NCBI GenBank assembly: GCA_028023455.1
Contig: JAQFVV010012545.1
Span: forward strand, 2,376,001 to 2,440,000
Length of the DNA: 64,000 nucleotides
Origin: Epiperipatus broadwayi
Taxonomy: Eukaryota; Onychophora; Udeonychophora; Euonychophora; Peripatidae
Reading direction: 5' to 3'
Below, one piece after another: positions 11,260-19,759 of the stretch. Below the pieces are notes generated by a model. That model was not told the origin of the DNA, searched no databases, and was given only the letters and a program-made list of their open reading frames with translations. Made by a program: the position numbers and the translations under genes. Each line of letters starts with the position of its first letter. Within the stretch, counting starts at the first letter, position 1.

Positions 11260-11985
11260 TAAATCATTATTTTAACTTAAACAAATGTATAGATCACCAC
11301 AAGTGGAAGGGTGAGGGTCATTTTTTTTATGAAACATGTGCATACCATGGCCAATACACATTATGTTTTTATATAAGGTAATTTATTTCAAGTTTTGGGT
11401 TTAAAGTGTAAGCGGGGAAGAATTTCAGACCATTCATTTCCCATTTATGAAACTATTTAAAATTTATTTATATGCTTGAATTTTAATTAATATCATTTTT
11501 GTGTGTGTTTATTCTCTTCTTTATTCTGTAAATATTTATATAATCATAGAGGGCTTAATAAATTTAACATCTAATTTTAAAGTATGGTGTTGTGCTGTGT
11601 ATTTGATAATGATATTATTGTTTAACCTTTCCTGTTAATGAAGCAACAAACCACCATCCTGAGATAATGAGTTGATTGAGCTAGTCAGGGATTAAACTTA
11701 CCAGGATCAGGAATCATTCATTAAGCATTCACTTTTCTGTTGATTTTCTATAAATAAAAAAAGAAAATATAAAAGAGATTATATCTCTTTATTGATTACA
11801 TGATCATATCCCTTGGGGAGAGGAGCAATCTCTTTCTTAAGGTGGTACGCAAAGGTTGCAGTAAATGAACCTTTCAAAGGTAAGATTATAGTAATGTATA
11901 TTTTGGATGCCATTGAATATTTCTTAATTGATGCTCGATGTTAGAAAACGCATGTCATGCTCAATGCATCAAGAGATGGAGTCAG
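11260..11985. other. Unassigned AT-rich region
   Basis: Nothing recognisable. The left boundary of the PLE copy that follows is uncertain and may extend a little into this stretch. Confidence 0.45.
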
Positions 11986-12106
11986 TGACATTACAATATA
12001 AAACAAACTCTTATGAAAAATGATTATCCATTAGCTGGTATTAAAAACAAACCTTATATAGACAACAGAAAACACCATCAAAAGAAAAAAAATTATTGGC
12101 ACTGTA

Positions 12107-12436
12107 GTGTACTCATACATTCCAAAAATAGCAGACAAATTAAGGAAAATCTGCAATCAGTATAGCATCAGAACAGCTTTCCAGAGCCATTCCACCCTAC
12201 AAGGAATTCTAGCATCTACAAAGTCTAAACTTAAAATGCTGAAAAGAAATATCTGCATCTATGAAATACCATGTGAATGTGGAAGAATATATATTGGTGA
12301 GACCAATGGTTCCATTGAAAAATGCTTGCAAGAAGACAAACTGATGATGAGAAGAGAAAAAACAGATGTGTCTAAGGTAGCAGACCATGCACATCTTGAT
12401 GAATATATGTTTAATTGGGAAAATACAAAATATTGA
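12107..12436 (+). pseudogene. GIY-YIG endonuclease domain of PLE copy B (fragment)
   Basis: An open frame of 109 codons begins at a GTG, so this is a fragment of a longer frame and not a start. It reads a linker (YIPKIADKLRKICNQY) and then the endonuclease: CIYEIPCECGRIYIGET carries a diverged GIY and a clear YIG. The helix that normally bears the catalytic Arg reads SIEKCLQEDK, with Cys at the Arg position. It continues through KTDVSKVADHAHLDEYMFNWEN. The role in an active PLE is cleaving the target DNA strand. The copy lacks RT and ends soon after MFNWEN, so it is dead. The family assignment is strong; activity is not supported. Confidence 0.75.
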
Positions 12437-12626
12437 ATAGAGAAGAAAAGGTACAAAGAAGAAAATTTAAAGAAGCTGCTCACATAACAATGACACACAA
12501 TCTCATAAGCCAACATAGTGTGATTGTACATAACATATGGAAACCACTGATCAACTTTGCTCTTAGGAAAAGTGGAGAAATCAGGAGGTAAGTATATGAA
12601 ATTTCTACTGACTGTTGTCCTTGGTA

Positions 12627-12697
12627 GGATGGCTGTTATTTAGAGTTACCTTAAAATTTAATACTCAAGAATCTAAGAGTCCAGGTTTGAATCCCAT
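12627..12697 (+). other. tRNA-like module in PLE 3' region (copy B)
   Basis: GGCTGTTATTTAGAG resembles a tRNA A box, and AGGTTTGAATCCC at 12683-12695 resembles a B box. Between them ACTC and GAGT could pair as a long variable arm, and CCTTAAAAT could hold a Leu-like anticodon loop. The TTTGAA here against TTCGAA in copy A looks like CpG decay. Confidence 0.55.
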
Positions 12698-12729
12698 GCT
12701 GGTACTGTCAATGGCTAGGCTAGAAACTC

Positions 12730-12770
12730 CTGAAGAAGAGGGGAGAATAATACCTCTTGAATCAATGTGC
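12730..12770 (+). other. Hammerhead-like motif near PLE terminus (copy B)
   Basis: CTGAAGA is followed by AGAGG, an AT-rich loop, ACCTCT and TTGAATC. AGAGG and CCTCT can pair. TTGAATC corresponds to TCAAAAC in copy A; both are single or double changes from CGAAAC, as CpG decay would produce. No cleavable stem III can be drawn confidently, so this is a decayed or HHR-derived structure. Confidence 0.4.
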
Positions 12771-12889
12771 ATATACTAACTTGTTTGATGTGCTATTACT
12801 AACAGTTGAATGTATTTGGAATATTTAAATTAAGTTAAATTTTTTTAAAAACATTCGATACTCATATTAGATAATGGAAATAGTCCAAT

Positions 12890-14921
12890 ATAAAAATGCA
12901 GTCAGTTGTAATATATCTATATATATTAGCAGAATTTAAAAGAATAGGAATTGAAATTTAAAAAAATATATTCAAGTAATTGTCAATGCAGGCAAGATAT
13001 ATATTTTAGATTTATGCAAAATATTTTGTACTTTATTTTATTAATCTATGATGCCTTGATAGAACGAAAAATCTAATATCTTTTTAATACTTACTGCATA
13101 AAATATATATAATAATAATTTAAATTAAAATTATTAATTACTGTGCTAAAATATGTATAGGTTATATGGTTTCAAAAATATATATATATATATGTTAAAA
13201 CGAAAGGTATATATATTTGTAAAAAATAAAAATATATATATATATATGAAAGCTCGTGCAAGATCCTTAAGCAAAAATGTATTATATTAGTAAGTATGCA
13301 CTGAAATTCATGGCTGCTAAGTATATAAAGACCAAACAAAAAAATTTTTCCCATGACTATATATGGGTTTTTAAAAATTGTCCTGCATATCAGCAAAAGT
13401 ATGCAACTAATAAACAAATAGTCAATAAATCTAAGTGGTTCAAAGAATATTATTTCAAAATATAGTAACTCTACAACTAATACTAGTAATACCATTACAA
13501 GCGCTGTTAAAAACCATAGTTATAATAAAATATGCTTGAGAATATAATTTTCAGCAAAAGTACTAAATACGGCAAATATTTGGAGGTTCTCACCTAAAGC
13601 AAACACTACATTAAAATGTGATTTTTTTAAATCACAGAACAACTGAACCCACCATCACATTTATAGATTCGCAACTATTTTATATAAGCAAAAATAAATA
13701 TTCATGACGCAAGTATTTAATCCATATTATCAAAAGTTTTTGCATCCAAGATTTCCACTGTGCTATATGATATGGTTATAATTTTAATTATCACACACTT
13801 AATTATCGTCAAATATTTTATTGATAAAAAATGCGATTGAAAAATCATTTATTCAACTAATAAGTTCTCTAGGATTGGTAGCACATTTTGAAAGGTTTCT
13901 TACCGTAATCTATCATTCTATCAAAATTTTAATTAACTATCTAAATAAAATATGAAGTTTAAGATATCAAAACGTAATGTAAATAATTTTACCCATTTCA
14001 CTCTCTGAAGGTATTTTTTTATTTTTTTTCTGCAGGTTTTTTCCTTTTTTGAAACAATAAAAAAAAACAGAACGTACATCCTTATTTATTTATTTTTATA
14101 ATTATTGATGTCACCAAGAATAAAACAGTAGATAACAAACAAAAAAAATATTGAAGTTATTGATTTTCGATCTTAAAGATAAAATTATCGTGACAAAGGT
14201 AAATTTTTTCCCCCAGATATGTTAAATTCCTAAATTGTTGTATGAGAATTTCCATGCAGATCTGAAAAATATTTTTATCACGGAAGATTTTTAATATAGA
14301 TGAGATCATTATTATATAAAAATTCTTTATATAATTTATGTGTATTAGATATTTTATTAATGAAGATAGCTTAGATAAATAGGAGAAAACAATTAGTATG
14401 TGTAACATTTTAATTGAATAAAAAATAAATATGTAAATAGCTCACATCTAATATATATATATAGCAAACTTTCTAACAGTTATAAAATAGTCTATAGGTA
14501 GATATGCATTTTCCCCCTTTTAATTCTGAGCCTACGATCAGTTAAATAAATAAAATTTTGCAAAAGATTCAGAAAGTTATTGAAATTTTTGAAATAGTTT
14601 GTAGAATTTAAAAAATAGTAATTTTGAACTACTATTTACGAATTCATTAATTTATTGATTACTTACATGATCAGCTAGTGACATTTTTTAAAGCCATAGG
14701 ACCATTTAGAATTCGACTTTAATAGGAAAAGTTTTTTTCTATACTATATTAAATGCAAAGCTCCTATAAATGATATTCCCGTCTCTAAGTTGTAAGCAAT
14801 TGTAATTCTAGTAATTTAACAATAGGCATACATAAAATAAAAGTTAAGAGAGTATGCTAGAATTGAAAAGCACCCACTGGATGAACTCTTTATTCTTGAT
14901 TGTTAAATAAATAATTACAAG
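12890..14921. other. Unassigned AT-rich region with TA microsatellites
   Basis: TA dinucleotide runs occur at 13168-13192, 13207-13216 and 13231-13246, with shorter ones at 12918-12930 and 14450-14462. Short ORFs here are AT-rich translations with no domain. Confidence 0.5.
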
Positions 14922-14935
14922 ACATCAACTTTTTT

Positions 14936-15033
14936 TTTCATGTGTCAAAGCATCGGCCGGGAAGCGAACCTGTGAACCCAGGACAATTGCTTGTAAGGCG
15001 GCTGTGCAATCACTCGACCACCAAAGCTTGACA
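14936..15033 (-). mobile_element. tRNA-derived SINE (copy 1) with target-site duplication
   Basis: On the minus strand the sequence has a tRNA-like head: an A box resembling TGGTCGAGTGATTGCAC, a B box AGGTTCGCTTCCC, then CGGCCGATGC and a short A-rich tail. The flanks carry the duplicated target ACATCAACTTTTT at 14922-14934 and 15034-15046. A related copy is at 36150-36256. The head resembles class II tRNAs (Leu or Ser). Confidence 0.8.
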
Positions 15034-15189
15034 ACATCAACTTTTTAGTAAGAAAATAAGTAGGAAAACCTATTCCTTTGATAACATTTGGTTGGGTCAT
15101 GAGAACCTGGAATAGCATATGATAAAACTGAGAGAAACCCAAGGTATGTAACAAATTAAATCATCAAAACTTTGGGAAAATCAATTTCC

Positions 15190-15430
15190 TTAATGAAAAA
15201 CAATGTGACAATTTCACCATCGTCATCATTTTCAATATTATTAATTCAATGCAGATGGTTTTTTCAAATTCAATCAAATTTCTCTGATCCATAGTCTCTC
15301 TTTTCCATTTCATATCAACAAACTTTCTTTTTTCATCTATCCATCTCACATATAGTCTCATTCTACGTCATTTATAATCTCTTGGAATACAATTTAAAAC
15401 TTCAATTATACATTTTCAAAAAATATATCC
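15190..15430 (-). pseudogene. RTE C-terminal region fragment
   Basis: This is the longest open piece of the dead copy. It encodes RLYVRWIDEKRKFVDMKWKR, matching [18 protein letters not shown] of the 59.7-kb element. The segment keeps the region after the conserved DRxxW position and is followed by GATGACGATGG, related to the RTE 3' (TGATGA)n tail. Confidence 0.7.
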
Positions 15431-16149
15431 AGCCCAGTTCAATTTCAGACTCTTGTTTTAATGATATCAGTAACATTGGTTTGTTTTCTTATCCATATAT
15501 TATGTTTTGATTTTCTTATTGTTTCTCATAAATGCATCTCTCCATATTTTATTGAGGGTCTAAAGTCTCTGTCTTTCTCTTTTACTAATTGTCTAAGTCA
15601 CAGATTCATAAGTAAAAACTGATAAAACACAATCTATTAAAAACTTTTCTTCACATATACATATTTTACTTTTAATATGAAGTTATTTCTACCAAAAACA
15701 GTCTATCCAAATCTACTTTTATGATTAATTTCATCCATTACATTTCTATTTGTGTTAATAATCTGAGAAATATATTTGTAGTTGTTAACGTCTAATTCAC
15801 GTATATTCATTTTTATTTTCTTTTTCTTGTGTTGCGATTTGAGAGCCCTCTAGACAGCTATCATTACATCTGATTGGCTGTCATATAAGCATTCTAAAAA
15901 AGCGCATGCGAGAGCTTTCAGCCTTTCAATTCAATTTCTTCTTCTAAAAAAATCCATTAAACATTATTTTAGACTTTTTAGCATTTATGTTTAATTTCAT
16001 TTTCTTACTTTTATCTGATAACTTTGTAATATTTCCTGAAGCTTTGAAGTATTATTTGTAAAAGAACTACATCATTTGCAAATTCTAGATCTACTTAATT
16101 AAATAATTTCCATTTACTAATTTATTTTCTTGCTCTTAATTTTACATAT

Positions 16150-16540
16150 TTGTAAGTGCAAGCTATATATAAGTCATGTGACATCTGACTTTTTATTATT
16201 ACTATTATTATTTTGCTGTTGGGGCTTTGGCTAAATTAAATGGCTAAGCCTATTAATATATGGAGTATCTGAATAAAGTTCAGGCCCATATGATTTTTTC
16301 AGTTGAAGAGCTGACTTTAAAGACATGTAGATGTCTAAAAGTTTTAGATCTTCTTCTAACAATTAACTTTTAGATAAATGCTTTGCTTGAGTTGGTTTTT
16401 TGAATCTAATGTCCCAAGTTCTCACTGAAGAGACCCATAGGTCGAAACCGGTCTGGGATGGGGACAATCCAAGATAAAAATGATTTGAATGTCTTCTCTT
16501 GTAGTAGCATTTATCATAAATAATATAGCTTCTTATAAAC
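16150..16540 (+). mobile_element. Single-copy retrozyme-like insertion inside the dead RTE element
   Basis: The segment interrupts the RT reading between the IRLHNDT-like part (about 16530) and the FADD-like part (about 16110). Its interior is homologous to the minus strand of the 434-bp repeat at 1-1.9 kb: it shares GACATGTAGATGTCT, AACTTTTAG and CATTTATCATAAA in the same circular order, plus the HHR. The repeat start is permuted relative to the tandem units, which fits insertion from a circular or multimeric RNA. That route is inference. Confidence 0.65.
16411..16465 (+). ncRNA. Hammerhead ribozyme, type I (diverged copy)
   Basis: Outer stem I GTCCC (16411-16415) pairs with GGGAC (16461-16465). 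After an internal loop, inner stem I TCTCA pairs with TGGGA, including one G-U. Core CTGAAGA is at 16425-16431. Stem II is GACC-CATA-GGTC and GAAA is at 16444-16447. Stem III lies in the palindrome ACCGGT, and C17 is at 16453, the predicted cleavage site. All invariant core bases are present. The stems differ in sequence from the 1-kb copies but keep pairing, which is covariation supporting a real RNA fold. Confidence 0.8.
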
Positions 16541-17239
16541 CTGTTATAAAAAACTTTGGATGTATAGAATCATTCTGGCATAACCTAGCATCATCATGTA
16601 ATCTAATCACTTGCCATTGAATTTGATAAATATTCTTCAGAATATAACAATATTCTAAATGTAATCTTGATTTGTTAATGCTTTAATCTCTGTAGAAATG
16701 CTTATAAGATTAAATGCTTTATTATAATTTTCAAATTCTAAGTATAATGAGTACTCATATTTGTTGGTTCTTTCTAAAATTTCTCTTAATTCTTGGATGT
16801 AATTTATTTTGCTAAAATTATTTTTAAATTCAACTTGCTTTTTTTGGTTGGTTAGAATCCAAAAGTCACTACTTCTTGGTAAAGATTTTGCATAGAACTG
16901 CTAAAAGACTGATAGGTCTGTATTTCTAATTTTTTAAATCCTTTTTTATATCAATATTACTACTTCATGCTTCCAATCACCTGGTACATATTTATTATTT
17001 TGGCATTTGAAATATGAATTTATAACATTTTTTTATTTCTTCATTTACTTTTTTAGAAATAATATAATCTCTAGGAATTCTTCAATTTTTCATAGAATTG
17101 CACATTTTATTTCTTTATTTAAAAGGCTGAGTAATTCAGAAGATATAAAAATTGTAGAGAATACTTTGTTTTTTTTTGTTCTTAGTTACTATATAAGTCT
17201 TTCAAGCATTCTTACATTTCATAATGTCATATGTTTTTA

Positions 17240-18390
17240 TTACAGATTCTGCATGGTTTGATACAGTTGGTAAAACATCCAACTTGGGTTTGGGAGATCC
17301 CAGGATTGATTACAGAACCTGCACAGTTTGGTGCAGTTGTTAAAGCATCCAACTTGGGATTGGAAGGTCCCAGGATTGATTACAGACCTTGCACAGTTTG
17401 GTATAGTTAGTAAAGCATCCAACTTGGGATTGGGAGGTCCCAAGGGTAATTACAGAATCTGCAGTTTGGTAAAATTGGTAAAGCATACAACTTGGGATTG
17501 GGAGATCCTGGGATTGATTACAGACCTTGCATGGTTTGATGCAATTGGTAAAGCATCCAGCATAGGATTGGAAGGTCCTAGGATTTATTACAGACCTTTC
17601 ATGGTTTGATGCAATTGGTAAAGCATCCAGCATGGGATTGGAAGGACCTAGGATTGATTACAGACTTTGCATGGTTTGGTGCAATTGGTAAAGCATTCAA
17701 CTTGGGATTGGGAGCTCCCAGGATTGATTACAGACCTTGCACAGTTTGATACAGTTAGTAAAGCATCCAACTTGAGGATTGGGAGATCCCAAGAGTAATT
17801 ATAGAACCTGCACAATTTGGTGTAGTTTGTAAAGCATCCAACTTGGGATTGGGAGGTCCCAGGATTGATTACAGACCTTACATGGTTTGATGCAATTGGT
17901 AAAGCATTCAACCTGGGATTGGGAGAAATCAGGATCTATTACAGACCTACACAGGTTGGTGCAGTAGGTAAAGTGTCTGACTTGGGATTAGGAGGTCCCA
18001 AGATCAATTACAGACTTTGAATAATTTGGTGCAGTTGATAAAGTATCTGACTTGGGATTTCCTGAATCCAAGATTAATTACAAACTTTGAATAGTTTGAT
18101 GCAGTTGGTAAAGCATCTGACTTGAGATTGGGAGGTCCCAGGATTGATTATAGAACCTGCACCCTTGGTAAAGCATCTGACTTGGATTGGAAAGTTCCAG
18201 AAGCAATTACAAGCTTTTCACAGTTTGGTACAGTTTGGGATTAGGAGATCCCAGGATTGATTTCAGACCCTGCCCAGTTTGATTCAGTTGGTAAAGCATT
18301 CAACTTGGGATTGGGAAATTCCCTGCACAGTTTGGTGCAGTTGGTAAAGTGTCCAATTTGGGATCGAGAGGTCTCAGGATTGATTCTGGT
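17240..18390 (+). repeat. Tandem array of about 17 tRNA-like units, period about 70 bp
   Basis: Each unit resembles a degenerate tRNA: an A-box-like GTGCAGTTGGTAAAGC, an anticodon-arm-like CATCCAACTTGGGATTGG whose loop would give UGG if read as CTTGGGA, GAGGTCCC, and a B-box-like AGGATTGATTAC followed by ACAGACC. Unit starts fall near 17261, 17331, 17401, 17468 and onward every 69-71 bp to about 18334. Later units carry internal deletions. The long open frames across the array arise because the monomer lacks stops in some frames. The period is not a multiple of three and the frames drift, so they are not coding. Confidence 0.85.
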
Positions 18391-18900
18391 GTTCACAGGT
18401 CTGGCACTTGAGCTTCTTATAAAAATAAAACCATATACCTTTTTTATTATTACAGAAACAACTTTCCTTCCAATAGAAGGTGCTGATTTATCATTTTTGA
18501 ATGTTTTATTCTCTTCTATAATTTTATTGCCTATTCTCAGTTATCTTTATTAATTTTTTTTATACTATTTTATAAAACTCTAAATATTCCATTCTTCTCT
18601 ATGGATCATTTTTTTAAAAAAATTATATTTATCTTTCTTTACACATTGGTTTTATCTTAGTAGAAAATGTAACTGAAAAATTTCTGAATTCTTTATATCA
18701 GTGAACTTTTTTGCAATTTTAATAGGTATGCTATCTTCTTAATGATTTCAACAAAAGCTGAACAATCTTTCAGATCTGTTAATAGTCTAAAATGTTTTAT
18801 ATTATTAATAGTCTATATAAAAATACAAAACTTTTAAATAATCTTAGCATTATTGTTTTAATTTATTTCACATAAATTTGTAGTTTTAAAGAAATATTAA
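18390..18900. other. Unassigned spacer
   Basis: AT-rich, with no feature recognised. Confidence 0.45.
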
Positions 18901-18904
18901 CTAA

Positions 18905-19290
18905 TGGACTTAAGATCCTGCATGTGAGGGTCAGAAATAACTAATGGTGAACATGACAGAAATTGACAAACAAAAGGATTTGAACATGCCATCATAAGAT
19001 TTTTCAATAATATAAATGGCTGAAGCAGAGTTGCAGAGTAGAAAAGATTGAAACATGTCAATGAAAGTTTGAAGATTTCATATCTTAGTATAAACTGAGC
19101 ACTGATTATATATATTTGCGGGAGATGATGATCTGGACTAACTTATGAGTGCTGGTTCAGCATGTAATGCATATATCAGAGATCATTTATCTTTATCACA
19201 TATATGTGGTTATGTGTATTATTATATAAGATGGAGTGTATGATTAAAGGGAATTTGAGTCTGGATTCAAATCCCCTTTAATTACATGTA
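18905..19290 (+). repeat. tRNA-related dispersed repeat, family X, copy 1
   Basis: It begins TTAAGATCCTGCATGTGAGG and includes GATGATGATCTGGACTAAC and GTGCTGGTTCAGCATG. It ends with a segment like the 3' half of a tRNA: AAGATGGAGTG, a GATTAAAGG element, then GATTCAAATCCCC (B-box-like). A second copy lies 470 bp downstream, and related pieces build the hairpins at 22.5 and 23.1-23.5 kb. Probably a SINE-like family. Confidence 0.65.
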
Positions 19291-19374
19291 GCTTAAAATA
19301 TAAATACTACACATCTATTTAATTATTACATATTCAGCCTGTATTCTGACCATCCCTTTTTTGTGTATTTAAAT

Positions 19375-19755
19375 GAGCTTAAGATCCTGCATATGAGGGG
19401 TCAGAATGACTTACAGCTAATATGAATATGGCAAAAAAATTGGCAAAGAAGGGCTTTGAACATGCCATCATCAAATTTTCAATGATATGGAGAGATGAAT
19501 AGTTGGAGAATGGAGAAGATTGAAGTCTGTTTATGAAAATTTAAAGATTTGCTATCTAATCTAGCACTCATTATATATCTGTGTGAGAAATGATGATCTG
19601 GACTAATTGATGAGTACTGGTTCAGCACAAAATACCAATATTGGATATCATTTATCTTTTTCACATGTACATGGCCATGTGTATCATTTGTATAAGATGG
19701 AGTGGATGATTAAATGAAACTTGAAAATCTGGGTTCAAATTCCATCTAATTACAT
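19375..19755 (+). repeat. tRNA-related dispersed repeat, family X, copy 2
   Basis: Collinear with copy 1 over about 370 bp: TTAAGATCCTGCATATGAGG, GAACATGCCATCAT, TGATGATCTGGACTAA, GTACTGGTTCAGCA, and a terminal B-box-like GGGTTCAAATTCC. Divergence is moderate with small indels. Confidence 0.65.
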
Positions 19756-19759
19756 ACAA

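Larger units (their letters stand above)
11986..12885 (+). mobile_element. Penelope-like element copy B, endonuclease and 3' region
   Basis: Sequence from about 11986 parallels the copies at 35.6 and 39.9 kb. The order is a linker, a GIY-YIG endonuclease, a tRNA-like module, an HHR-like terminal motif and an end region rich in ATTTGGAATATTTAAATTAAG. It is 5' truncated, with no RT. This is the most readable endonuclease of the family in the window. Confidence 0.75.
15190..17225 (-). mobile_element. Dead RTE-type non-LTR retrotransposon, minus strand, split by an HHR repeat
   Basis: Minus-strand translation in shifting frames matches the intact element at 59.7-62.5 kb in collinear order. It covers the region before the RT (near 17200), CLNDK/VPDDW-like and NYRPISLL-like blocks (16.9-17.0 kb), REILERTNKYEYSLY (16.75 kb), FANNTSKLQE-like (16.05 kb), NNYKYISQIINTN (15.8 kb), and the C-terminal RLYVRWIDEKRKFVDMKWKRETMDQRN (15.2-15.4 kb). 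Many stops and frameshifts are present. About 380 bp is inserted at 16.15-16.54 kb, and about 100 bp of unrelated sequence with CTGATTGGCTGTC lies at 15826-15925. The 5' end stops at the tRNA-like array near 17230. Confidence 0.8.

Noticed and set aside
12730-12770. Calling the PLE-end motif a functional hammerhead ribozyme
   Set aside because: Core elements can be seen, but the base at position 17 would be G in these copies and stem II does not adjoin the core cleanly.
13172-13495. 107-aa minus-strand hydrophobic ORF
   Set aside because: It is created by TA microsatellites (Y and I runs) and is not a credible membrane protein.
17240-17911. Several 67-97 aa open frames on both strands in the 17.2-17.9 kb array
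   Set aside because: They arise from the 70-bp tRNA-like repeat, whose period shifts frame in each unit; the peptides are repeat translations without independent support.
17240-18390. Regular direct repeats as a CRISPR array
   Set aside because: The units are contiguous without unique spacers and the DNA is clearly eukaryotic.
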